From Lichina pygmaea (Eukaryota > Ascomycota > Lichinomycetes > Lichinales > Lichinaceae): 64,000 bases of DNA. The stretch is from contig OY730170.1 in NCBI GenBank assembly GCA_963422465.1, forward strand, positions 3,448,379 through 3,512,378. The letters run 5' to 3'. The notes beneath the pieces are model-generated. The model was not told the DNA's origin. It saw only the letters and a list, made by a program, of their open reading frames with translations, and searched no databases. The first letter of the stretch is position 1; every line of letters starts with the position of its first letter. A program made the position numbers and the translations under genes. Below, piece by piece: positions 45,686 to 56,519 of the stretch.

Positions 45686-46258
45686 ATGAACCAAAGCCAG
45701 ACAACTCAAACTCGTCACCGTGGTTTTCTCTCTTGTCGTGTTGGCAAAATAGGCAAGGAATCAAAGATCGCATGCGGTGCTTGTTGTCATGACCACGCCA
45801 AGTGTGTCGTGAGTTCTGCATCGTCTTTTTGTTGTCAGTGCATCAAGAAGGGTTGTCGCTGCGACCTTCATCTCTCGGAATCAGAATGGAAGAAGATGGA
45901 GCTTGAGCGTGAGCAGCTCGAGGCTCAGCTGCGGGAGACTGATAACCAACTGTCAAAGCTGCTTCCCCGGCAGATCCGCCTCCGCCGGCAGCTGGGTTGT
46001 CTCTCACAGAAGGAGGCCGATGCCATCTGTCGTGAGCTGTCAGCCATCAAGGATCAAGAGTCCCTTGATGCTCAGGAACAAGAGGCCCTCTGCGTTATCC
46101 GCGAACAGGAGGCCTGTCAAGCTGCTGCTCCACTGTCCTTTGAGGACGTCTTCTCTTCGGAGGCTTTGGCTTCTCTCGAGCTGTTGTCTCCGTCAGACCT
46201 GGTCACTGTGGATTTGCTCGGTGGTAATCCACCAATTTCTGGTTCATCGCAGAGCTGA
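45686..46258 (+). CDS. G1 antisense accessory ORF: Zn2Cys6-like cluster plus coiled coil
   Basis: An open frame of 190 codons on the strand opposite to gag-pol. It starts 62 bp inside the 3' LTR boundary, and its end overlaps the end of pol by about 55 bp, tail to tail. Cysteines 30, 33, 40, 49, 52 and 59 give C-x2-C-x6-C-x8-C-x2-C-x6-C, the spacing of GAL4-type binuclear zinc clusters. A charged heptad-like stretch follows (about 64-105, EREQLEAQLRETDNQL), as in fungal Zn2Cys6 regulators. The C-terminal half is acidic. There is no Trp-rich or other known domain. Similar frames occur in G3 and as a remnant in copy B. Role unknown; DNA binding is inferred from spacing only. Confidence 0.65.
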   Translation: MNQSQTTQTRHRGFLSCRVGKIGKESKIACGACCHDHAKCVVSSASSFCCQCIKKGCRCDLHLSESEWKKMELEREQLEAQLRETDNQLSKLLPRQIRLRRQLGCLSQKEADAICRELSAIKDQESLDAQEQEALCVIREQEACQAAAPLSFEDVFSSEALASLELLSPSDLVTVDLLGGNPPISGSSQS

Positions 46259-49200
46259 AGTTCTCGGTTGGTTCCCACGAATTCTCCTCTTCGTCAAATC
46301 CTAACCACTTCACCAGGTACTCAGTTTTCCGTCTGTTTCTCCGGCTGTCTAGGATCCTTTCGACATTGTACTCTTCTTCGTCGTCCTCGAAGTGCCATTC
46401 TGTTTCGATTGCCGTGTCGCTGGGTGCTGGCTTGAGCAGCGAGACATGGAATACTCAGTGTATCCGTGCCTTTTTCAGCAGTCTCAGTCGGTAGTTGACT
46501 TCTCCAGTGCACTTCTCAATCTCAAACAGTCCGATTCGTACATGATCCAGCTTTTTGCTCGGTCGCTTCGAGCGCAGGTTTTTTGTTGACAAATAGACCT
46601 TATCCCCCCTCTCCAGGGTTGGTCCCTTCAACCTTTTGCTGTTTAGGTGGTGGCTTGTTGTCTTTTGTGCGGATTCAATTGCAGTCTTCATTTCCTCATG
46701 CATAGCAGTGAGTTTTTCGACGTTCGTTGAAGTGCCACTTCCAGCCGCCATCACTTCCCAGCAGGGGTTTCTGCCGTAGTTTGCAAAGAACAGCGTCATG
46801 CCCGTCACGCTGTGTTGCTGATCATTGTACGCAAACTGAGCCATTGGTAGCAGTTCTACCCAATCGTCCTGTCGGTGGTTGACGTAGTGGCGTAGGTACT
46901 GTTCCATCGTCTGGTTTGTTCTCTCAGTTTGTCTGTCTGTTTGTGGATGGTAGGCAGTAGACATCCTCGTGTCTATCCCTAGCTGTCTTGTCCACGTGTT
47001 CCAGAATTTCAAGGTGAAGAGTTTGTCTTGATCCGAGATAATCTTCGTGGGTAGCCCTCGCTGGCTAACCAATTCTTTGAGCAGGACATTGGCAAGTTCG
47101 CTTGCTGTTCCTGTCTCTCGCCACAGGATCAGGTGAGCGTATTTGGTGAGTTTGTCAACAACCACCAAGATACTGTCATATTTCACCTTTGTTACCGGGT
47201 CCTCTGACCTCGGCAGCTTCACCACAAAATCCATTGTGATGGTATCCCAAGCCACTTCTGGGAGGTCTATTTGTTGACTCTCTCCATAGGGTTTGTGGCA
47301 TGATGGTTTGTTTTTCGCACACTCTTCGCAGTTGCGAATAAATTCTGTCACTTTCCGCTTCATTCTGTTGAAGTGGTAACATCTCCAGATCTTTTCCAGG
47401 GTCTTGTCTCGCCCAGGATGTCTGTGTAGAGGTCCATCGTGATGTTGTCGAATCACGTCCTCTTGTGCACTCTCTGGCACTTCTTCCTTGTTCGTGGCCG
47501 CAACGTTGTGGCCTAGGGTCAGGAGTGCACCCATTTCTTCAGTTTTCGCTAACTGAGGTTGAGCATAGACCAGAGTTTGTCCTTTTGTCACAAGGATTGG
47601 GCGCTCTTCTGTCGTGTTGTCTGTCGTCATATCAGGCCGCCTGCTAAGCGTGTCTGCTCATGCATTTTCTGATCTTTTTCGATAGAAGATCTGGAAGTTG
47701 TATGAAGCTAAAAGCTCCACCCATCAGACTTGTCGTCTGTTTAGCTTCTTCATCGTCGTGAAGTAAGCCAAATTCTTGTGGTCTGAGTACACGTCCACTG
47801 TGTACTTTGCTCCTTCCAGGTAAGGTCTCCACTCCTGGAATGCGTCGACAATCGCTAACAACTCCTTGTCGTGAACATCGTACCTGAGTTCTGGGCCAGA
47901 GAACTTTCTCGATCAGTATGCGACAGGGTGTAGGCGGTTTTCGGCGTCTGGTTGACACAAGCAAGATCCAAGTGCTTGGTCCAAGGCATCTGTCTCCATG
48001 ATGATCTGCTGTCCAGGATCAAATGATGCCAGTATGGGTGCGGAGGTGAACTTCTCTTTCAGCTCCTGGAACACTCTCTCTTGGCTGTTCCCCCATGTGA
48101 AGGTTTCTTCCTTCTTTGTTAGTTCAGTCAAGGGTGCTACTGTCCTTGAGTACTCCTTGATGAATCGTCGGTAGAAGTTCGCAAATCCCAGGAAGGATTG
48201 GACTTCTTTGAGGTTTTTGGGTGTTGGCCAGTCTCGTACTGCCGTGGTTTTTGTATCGTCTATACAGATTCCTTCTGTTGTCAGGATCGATCCCAAATAT
48301 TCCACTTCTTTCACGTGGAAGACACTCTTATCAAGGCGTAACCTTATTCCTGCTTCTTGGAGCGCATGTAGGATCTTCTTGACATGCTGTCTGTGCTCCT
48401 CCAGGGTTCCATTGGTGTAAACCAAGATATCGTCAATATAAGCAGTAACAAATATATCCAGGTATTGTTGGAGGATGGCGTTAATAAGCGATTGGAACAT
48501 CGCCGGTGCATTTGTAAGGCCGAATGGCATAATAGTATACTTGTAATGCCTGTACCTTGTACGAAAGACTGTCTTCCATTCTTCGCCATCTTTCATCCTA
48601 ACCAGGTTGAAAGCGCCTCAGATGTCGAACTTGGTAAACTACTTGGCTCCTTGGATTCAGTCCTGGATTTCCGATATTAACAGTAGTGGGTAGTGATTCT
48701 TAATTGTGATCGTATTAAGCTGCCGGTAGTCGACACACAGTCGTAATTTGCTGTCCTTCTTTGGCACAAACAATATCGGGTATCCGGCCGGTGATGTTGA
48801 AGGTCTTATGAACTCTTTCGCTAGGTTCTCGTCCAGGTAATCTCTTAAGGCCTCAAGCTCCTTTGCTGATAGAGTGTAAATAGAGCTATGTGTGGGTTTC
48901 TTTCCGTCTTCCAGCAGAATTTCGTGATCCCACTCTTGGTGTTCTGGTAGCGTCGCGACCACTTCCTCACCAAACATCTCCTGGTAGTCTTTATACTCAC
49001 TTGGCAGCTGCGGTGCCTGAGTCTCGCCCACGGCGTCATGCGTGGTGTAAAGTTGATGGTTTCGGGGCTTCATCCAAGCCACATAGGCTCGCCCTCGCCG
49101 GTGGTGCTTCTTCCACCCTGCATATGAGATCTCTTTGATTCTCACTTTCTCTGGCTCTGCTCGAGTTGCCAGACTCCTCTTCGGAAAGACTAGGTGCCTT

Positions 49201-51169
49201 CTTTTCCAGTCGATCCTTGGGTTTTGACTTTCCAACCACGGAAGACCCAATATAACTTCATGTGGTATCTGGACCAAGTCGAATTCTTCTGATCTGATTG
49301 TTGTACTGTCGACACACAGTCGTAGGTTCTTGGTCTCCTTCGTCACTTGTCCTTGGTCGTTGGAGAGTGGTGTCCCGTCCACTACCGTTAGTTGGTATGG
49401 ATTCCTCTTTTCCTGAGTTGGGATCTTGTGCTTCCTGGCGAAACTTTCTGACATGAAGTTGCCAGTAGCTCCAGAGTCAATCATGGTGTTTGTCAGATGC
49501 CCGTTGACTCTCATCCTGATGCGAAAATACGGACTGCAGGCTGTCGTGTCAAGGCTCTGCTTGACCCCTTCTCTCCGGAGTGTTGTCTTGCCTGCTCTTC
49601 CGACTCCGGATTTGAAGAGCACTGCTAGTTTTTTGAACAACCAAGGCCCTGAGCCTGGCGTTCTGCCGCGTGTCTTTCACATTTTTCAGTGAAGCATAGC
49701 TCCCATGCGTCTTCTCCGCAATCATCGTGTTCTTTCCCTTGCTGGCTTAGCTGGTGCTTGATGCTCCAGGCTTTCTTGTGGTATTCTGGGCCAGGGAAGT
49801 AGTGCCTTCTCCTTTTCTCTAGGAGATGTTCCTTGCAGTGGTGGTCCTCACATCCTTTCCAATAAGGACGTCTGCAGGCTGGTGTCGTAGCCTGGTGAAG
49901 GTCCACTTGCGCTGCGATGTCTCGGGGCTGTGAGATGCTGATGGTGTCGTCCACCCATCATGTCACTCTTGCTTCACTGTCCTCTGACAAGGTCACATCC
50001 TGTTGTCGGAGTAGTGGTGTCTCGGGAACTGGTGGCATGCTGGTTATATCAATCTCGTAGTCTGTTGTGTCGAATTCGGAGATCAGGTCATCCTCCCAAT
50101 GAACCTTATCAATCTGGTCTTGGGTTGCGTGCAGGTCCTCCAGTGACCTCTGCAGATTGTTCTCCAGTCTTTCGATGTGCTGTCTGAGATTGTCCTCCTG
50201 TCTGAGGAGTGTTGCTTCTGACCGGTTCATGGGTAGTGTGCCTCTGGGAGCCCTCGGTGGCTCCTGAATGCCCTTGCCTTTCCAGGCACCGGTGGCATTC
50301 AACTGCTTACCCTTGCCTTCTTTCTCCTTCTTGCTTTGGCAGTTGGCTGCAAGGTGTCCTACCTTCTGGCAATTGTAACACTTCCGTGTTTCTTTCTTCT
50401 TTGTTGCCTGTGGTGTTGTTGCATCAATCTCCATGGGTGTCAAGCCGTACTTGTCTTGTGCTGGCGCTGTCTTTTTGCCCCATGGCCTTGCATGCTTGCC
50501 TCACTTCTCGAGTTCTTGTTTGAACTGTCGGTCGTCAATGCGTACTGCTGTGTCAATCATATCCTCGAGGTCGGTGGGTCGGTCTCCTCGTGCGATGTCA
50601 TCCTTGACTTGTTCCTTGAGAGCTTGGTAGAATAGTGCCGTCAAGGCACTGTCTCCCCATTGTGTCCTCACTGACAACTGTTGGAACTTTGCCGCAAAGT
50701 CTGATGCTGACCCTGTCTGCCGTAGTGCTTGGAGCTTTCGTTCCGCATCTTGTTCTTCATCAATGACCCCAAAGGTCTTCTTCATCTGGGTCTTGAAGGT
50801 AGAGAATCTCCCAATGATCTGCCGTGTCGTGGTCTCCATACTAGAGGGGTCTTCCTTGTTGTCGAGGAAGTCTCGTAGGTAGACATTGAACCAGGCAAAT
50901 GTCAGTCTGTCCAGGTAGGAAGCTGTGAACAGCACCTTCTCCTGTTCCGTAGGGAATTGTGTGGCGTTGAATCTGTAGTAAAGCTCAAGCTGGGAGAAGA
51001 ATAATTCCAATCCCCCTTGTGATCTATCATACCTCTTCGGCGTACCTACCTTCAACGGCTTTGGAGGTAAGGTGAGGGTGGTAGGGACAGGTGGTTCCTG
51101 GGCTTGCGCCTGAGGCGCAGCCCGAGCTTGGCCTGCCTGCGAAGGGGTAGGGCTGTGTGGATCTGCCAT
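46203..51169 (-). pseudogene. G1 gag-pol region
   Basis: Minus-strand capsid/nucleocapsid, protease, reverse transcriptase, RNase H, integrase and C-terminal chromodomain in the usual Ty3/gypsy order. Fossil with several interruptions; described under G1. Confidence 0.9.
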
Positions 51170-51207
51170 CGTATTGAGCTGGTGTCCTATGTGTTAGAGG
51201 CTGAAAC

Positions 51208-51645
51208 TGTTAAGGGCCAGTCCACGTTCACACAGAATGTGGGTGGTCCTGTCTTTGACCGAGGAGGGCAGGGACTCAATAGATGAATAGCAAGTGGGGT
51301 AACTCTCTTGCTATTGTCGCTCGTAATGTGCGTTCAGCCTGGAGAGCTAATCCCTCCGGGCTCTTTGGGGGTCTTTATACAGATGCCCCAGGGGGGGGGT
51401 CTTCTCGAGGGGTATCATCCTTTTGCGTGGACGAGCTCCTCGCTTAGCTCCTGCTCGTCCACCGGACGAGCTCCTCGCTTAGCTCCTGCTTGTCCACCGG
51501 ACGAGCTCCTCGCTTAGCTCTTGCTCGTCCACCGGACGAGCTCCTCGCTTAGCTCTTGCTCGTCCACCGGATCGGTCGGATGTTGTTCCGCATGACTAAC
51601 ACCTCTCCCTCGCTTACCTGGGCCGTTCCGGCCTAGGCCTTAACA
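51208..51645 (-). repeat. G1 5' LTR (438 bp)
   Basis: Partner of 45222-45624, with four 35-bp units (51432-51571). TATAAA (minus strand) lies near 51374-51381, on the gag side of the array. The duplication ctgtc follows at 51646-51650. Confidence 0.94.
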
Positions 51646-51650
51646 CTGTC

Positions 51651-52700
51651 CTACTGTTTTCTGGGCTGCCTGGGCATATGTTGGCTTGGTGTTTTGTTTT
51701 TGGACTTGTTTCTCAATGCTGTCCAGTCTCTCAAGTATCTTCTGGAGACTCTGGGAGTTAGGTGAGTGAGTAGAGACATCTTTGTCCAGAGCTTCTGCCA
51801 CTTTGGACAGAATACTATCCCATGCTTTTTTGATGTGTTGGGGAGCTTTTGTGTGGATAAGCTATTCTTCCACTAGCTGGGGAGGTGTCAGCCCCTTCTC
51901 TTCTTCTTTTTCTTGAGTCTGGGATTGGTCTGTCAGGGAGTTAGCCACTGGGGGTTGCTGGGAGCTTGGAGAAGGCTGGTTTTCTTTCTCTTTCTCTGGT
52001 TTTTTCTTTGACATTATGTGATTTTGGGTGTCTTCCAGCAGTTCTTTTTGGCTGGGATTGGTGAGGCTCTTTTGGAGGCTTCTTCCAGTTGTTCGCAAAG
52101 GGTCACCTGGTTCCTAGCAGTAGTTGCACAATCCTGGGACCACTCCCCAAGACTGTACTTTCCTGGGCAGTCTTTTCCAACTAGACTCTAGGGAAATCTG
52201 GTTGTATTAACTCAAGCTAGGGACCACACCCCCTGCCTGAGCTTTCCTAGAGTTTTTCAACTCTACCAGCACTAGAGGCAAGCTCTAAACTATTCCTCTT
52301 ATCCTGGGAGCTCTGATCTCCTTGTTGGTGGGTGTTTCTCACTTTTAGAAGAGGTTTCGTGTTTTATCTCTGATAGACTGGGAGTGCTGGCTCAATCCTG
52401 AGTTTTAGTCTCAGGGCTGATTGTTCCAAGGTAGGTAGGGCTTTGCCCAGTCCTTCAGAATACCTCTGGTCCCTCTCACTCTTGTTGTGGCTGGGTGGTT
52501 GGTAGTTGAAGCAAGAAGACGTGAGTTCTGGGATCACAACTTTTGACCAATAGGCCTGATTCAGAAAAGTGATGGGTTTTCACTCTTGGGAAGTGGGTGG
52601 TTTCAGCAAGCTTCACGACTGGTTTCCAGGACTTATGACCAAATCCGCTGATTGTCAAAAGTGATGGTCCTTTGACGATGTGGTACTGGGAAGAGTTTTG
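51651..52700 (-). pseudogene. LINE2 segment: 5' UTR and ORF1 N-terminus
   Basis: The 5' end at 52700 aligns with the LINE1 5' end (shared CTCTTCCCAG and GGACCATCA). ORF1 probably starts at ATG 52014 (MSKKKPEKEKENQPSPSS), comparable to MAPKKKK of LINE1. It is interrupted by a stop near 51862 and then by G1 at 51650. Confidence 0.88.
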
Positions 52701-52713
52701 ATCTTGGGACAGT

Positions 52714-53344
52714 AAACTTGTGATGAATCGGAATAGCGGCACATGCGCTATTGGCTCGATACCTCGTGAGTAGTCCATCCTCACCATTATCATCTATTCG
52801 CGGATTGCCGTAGAGCTCTACTGACTTCTCCTTCTGGCTGTCAAATCATCGCAGCCCATGACAACGTGGTGTTCTTGTATCTTTATCTCCTTCGGCGGCA
52901 GCATAGGTGGAGGTTTCTCGTGCCTCTGCCAACAGACCAGCTGTGGCCCACCATAAGACCCGAAGAAACAAGCAACGCTAGCCGTGACTGCTACGAGGAA
53001 GACCGCCGCGCGTGAGCTTCAGTTGAGCTCCATGCAGATCACATAATCATCCAACAGGCCAACCAGGCCAGTCCAGTCTGAAGGCTGAAAGGATGTATAT
53101 CCGCGCAAGTTTTACCGCTCGATTGATGATTATCGGCCATTCTAGACGAACATGTTGACGGTGGCTTGCAGCTAAGCTGTCACAGCCTTGTGCTCAGCCG
53201 TCCGCAGAGGCATGTGCCAGCCGCCGAGGGTGGCAATGCTAATAGGGTGCAGCCTCGTTCCATCGACATAATGTACTGCAGCGCGACCCAGGTACAATGA
53301 GGATCACCGTTCTGTCTTCCTTCTGTCATCTCGGCTAAACCGTG
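52714..53344. other. Intergenic spacer right of the nest
   Basis: Host-like, CpG-containing sequence after the right copy of the 13-bp duplication (52701-52713). No gene seen. It holds the probable promoter of the ankyrin locus. Confidence 0.5.
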
Positions 53345-55827
53345 ATGGACCCGATTTATATCGCCGGCACTGTCGCCGCCTGCTGACGCTGGCCGCTACT
53401 ATTGGCAAGCAGTTGAGGGAGTCATACGAAACCGTCACCGAAGCTCAGACGGTGCTGGAAGGTATCAATAACGACGTCGAGTTTATCACCACCATTGCTA
53501 CTGCGCTCAAGGCGCGTCTTGACGCGAGCAATGGCCTCTACAGCGTCTCCGATCTGAGGAGCGTCCGCGGCTATGTCTCCGAGACCCATCGAACTTTGAC
53601 TACGCTGGAAAAGAAGCTGTCGGGGCTGCGAAGCACCGACTCGAGCAGCCGGCAATTGAAGCGAGCACGCTTGCTGCGGAAGAAGACTGAGACGGACAAG
53701 CTCCTGCAAAGTCTGCAGCGCCACAAGCTAAGCCTGATACTTGGTCTTGTGTTGTTGGGGATGTATGTTCGCCATATATTAATTACTCGCACTAACGTCG
53801 TACTCCTTGAATTTGCCTGCTAACCATCTCGCTCATCGTATAGGACATCCCACCAAAGCTTGTATCAATTGATGAAGATGACCAACAGCTCGCTCAGCTC
53901 TGACATGGAAGAGATCAAGACAGCTTTAGGAGTCATAATGCCGTTGCTCATTCAGATGTGCAGTCGTCAAGATCGCTTTGAAAATGTGGTGACGACTAGG
54001 TTCTGTGAGGATGTCCAAAGGCAAATCTATTGCGCGCTCGAAAAAGCAAGGCTTGAGCCTCCGTGCAAGTGTGACAAGGCCGACGATCAAGACTTCGAAA
54101 AGGGATTTCCTGCACGCCAGTACACCGGCTATTATGGAGCAGTCCATAAAAATTGGAGCTTGGGGGCTGTGGACTTGGCTTACGGCTCGGCACCGTACTT
54201 CCTGCCCGAGGACAGTAACCGGTCTAGAGGTGTCGGCTTCCGGTTGACTTACGTACTCCCACAGTGGATGCTTGGTCTGATATTGAACTTGTCTTTCGCG
54301 GTCGGCTTCTCTCCCGGAATGGAAACTCGTCCCAGACTTGAGGTCACTCCTGTTGTGCCTCGCAACGCAGCAATTTTTCAATTCATAGAAGTTGATGATA
54401 TGCCTCAACTTCAAAAAGAGTTTGCTTCTGGCGCTTGGAGTCCCAAAGTTCGAGATACTGGGGGCTGAACACTGCTACACGTGAGCATGTCGTTTTCTCA
54501 TAGGAAATTGCTGTCCTCTCGCTTGCCATCACTGTATGTTAGAACCACATTGACTCGTGTCTTACCAAAGTACGCTGCATACCTTGGCCATCTTAAAATT
54601 TGCCAATTCCTTGTACGTCAAGGAGCGATACCACGGCCACTGCGATTTTTCGGTTTGGGGCCGAAAACATCCAAACGTCAGTATCCCATTGCTCCTGATG
54701 CGCAGCCACTAGAGTGTAAAGACCCACAGGGAGGCAGCTTCTGATAGTCTAATTCCAGCACTCCGCTCCAAGCTCTGCGCTTTCGTCTTCGAAAACAGGA
54801 CTTGACCAGGGACACCGAAGAAACTGATCGTCTTCTACGTGGCCAGGAGCCTCTCTATACCACGAAGACTGGCCGACAGTCTGCTCTGCAGGCCTTCATG
54901 ACCTCGCCTCAAATGTCTTCAGCAAAACAGTTGTCGAAATGGTCAGAACCAGCTATTGATTGGCAACTAATGCTCTACATTGCATGTCAATTTAGGAGAG
55001 ACGATCTTTTGAAGGTGATGATTAAGGGAGGCGTGGACGTGAACTTCCACATGCAAGTCTATAGATTTCCACCTCTTCATGCTGCGGCCATGTCTGGGGG
55101 CGCAGCATGTGTGAAATTACTTCTCAGGGCAGGCGCATCTGTGAACGCAGCAGATGTTGTTGGTGATACAGCACTTCACCGGGCCTGCCTCTTCGGAAAA
55201 CGTGACTGCATTGAAGCGCTTCTCAACGGCGGGGCCAACTGGACGACCCGAAATCCCCGTGGGCATACACCGAATGACAAGGCCAAATCTCACGGCCACA
55301 TCGACGTATGAAACACCGCGTTCGAATCCTTCAAGGAGAAAAAACGTATCAAATTGCGGGAACACCGGATGAAAAAGCAGGAGCGCCTAGGATCGCTGAA
55401 GATCGAGCCCGGAGATCTCGAAGCACTGTTCGAACTAGAAGCCCACTCGGAACGGGCTACCACCGAAGAAGGAGAGGTTGTTTCTCTAGGTAACGAACGA
55501 GGCCTGCGCGAAGCTAGTGTTCCTGGGGGAGGCGCGCAACGAACGAACCTCCACAGAACTGCCACCGACGGAGACCAAGCTCGGACTGCCGGGCCATATC
55601 CTCGCTCGATCAGACAGCTCGTCTCTAAGGAGAGTATCAGAGCCAGCCAACGCGCCCCACAGAATCAACGACGACGTCCACCGAGTCCAACACGAGCGGG
55701 ACCTGGGGAGTGGAAGCTGATCTCGTCTAAGCACCTGGTTGTTGCTTTCTGCGCCATGGTGATGATACCCTCGTTGAGCTTAACGACGAGGACAGCTCAA
55801 GGTGCGCTGCTGAGGATGATATCTTGA
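53345..55827 (+). pseudogene. Ankyrin-repeat protein gene, decayed
   Basis: Traces of a fungal ankyrin protein: N-terminus MDPIYIAGTV at 53345, a helical N-domain (53413 on), and a middle GVGFRLTYVLPQWMLGLILN. Ankyrin repeats follow (YAAYLGHLKICQFLVRQGA; PPLHAAAMSGGAACVKLLL; TALHRACLFGKRDCIEALL) and a basic C-terminal region. Introns 53763-53843 and 54481-54570 restore similarity. Lesions: a frame shift just after the N-terminus; TGA at 54466-54468 inside a repeat (GG-stop-TLLH); TGA TAG at about 54742-54747; and TGA at 55309-55311 where NTAFESFKEKKRIK follows in frame. I therefore read it as a pseudogene. Its original role is unknown; such proteins are often cytosolic scaffolds. Confidence 0.72.
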
Positions 55828-56519
55828 CCGCGGACGAGTGAGGAGATGGTAGGAGAGAAGAATATTGGGAGACGTTGGGGACGCAGAGTGTACAGAGGGT
55901 GTTTGGCTGTCCAAGATCGATACACGTCGAGGTTGAGCAACGCAGTTATCCCAGTCTGGAGTTTCCTGGAGTACGGTTGTTGGAGTTCACTTGCAAAGCT
56001 CTGAGGGTTTCCTGTCTGGACTGCCTGCCATTTTTCTTTCCTGGCAGAAGCTGGCTTGTGTTACGCTTATTTTCGGGGGTAGTTCTCCATCCATCCTACT
56101 CTCTGCATACACTTACCTTGCCCTTTGTCTTTTCCCAACACGACGATGGAAATTGTATTGAAGCAACCAGTCAAAACTTCTTTCTTCAGCCAGAGCTTGT
56201 CGAATGCTCACAAGTACCGGTAAACAGGCAAGCAATCCACCAACCAACCAACCAACCAAGAGACCATGTAGCGCCAGACCAGCTATTGAAATCAACTAGC
56301 CAGCTCTCTGTACTCATTTATCGATGCAGTCCAGATATCTAGGGAGACCAGCTCCCAACACCTACAGTACTGTTTTCAAGAAAACATGCACTGACCTACC
56401 AACCAACCAACCAGCCACAAAAGCGAGGCATGCAGCACAGTGATGAACAAGCGGGCATTGGGCAGACTTACTAGACTAGTTATTCAGAACACGGCTAGCC
56501 CGAAAAACAAAGAGAATAG
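55828..56519. other. Intergenic region
   Basis: No convincing coding frame. Contains CAAC/CCAA tetranucleotide runs at 56235-56262 and 56399-56412. Confidence 0.45.

Larger units (their letters stand above)
45222..51645 (-). mobile_element. G1: Ty3/gypsy LTR retrotransposon (chromovirus type), 6424 bp
   Basis: A fossil complete from LTR to LTR with the 5-bp duplication ctgtc (45217-45221 and 51646-51650), inserted in LINE2 ORF1. On the minus strand, in order: 5' LTR 51208-51645; gag 51169 to about 49625 with a knuckle (CYNCQKVGHLAANC); retropepsin near 49490 ([14 protein letters not shown]); reverse transcriptase and RNase H about 48760-47650 (YIDDILVYT); integrase from 47630 (HHCC and TMDFVVKLPRSEDP); chromodomain ending 46203 (EYLVKWLGFDEEENSWEP). 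A purine tract lies at 45625-45650 and the 3' LTR at 45222-45624. The antisense ORF is at 45686-46258. It is broken, with about half a dozen interruptions. LTRs differ by roughly 3 percent, mostly at CpG. Confidence 0.93.
23394..52700 (-). mobile_element. LINE2: Tad1-like LINE split by four nested insertions (29.3 kb span)
   Basis: A single full-length LINE on the minus strand, 5' end at 52700 and A-rich 3' tail at 23394-23433, bounded by a perfect 13-bp duplication atcttgggacagt. Its own pieces are 51651-52700, 44209-45221, 37787-38885, 30615-32367 and 23394-24028, together about 5.55 kb, close to the 5.31 kb of its relative LINE1. The gaps are G1, LINE1, G2 and G3, each with its own duplication. 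It encodes ORF1 (zinc-knuckle protein) and ORF2 (endonuclease and reverse transcriptase). ORF2 also carries stops of its own, for example near 31137. The 5' ends of LINE1 and LINE2 align, so neither is 5'-truncated. Confidence 0.93.

Noticed and set aside
51432-51571. CRISPR-like array of 35-bp repeats
   Set aside because: The units are head-to-tail without spacers and lie inside an LTR of a fungal element.
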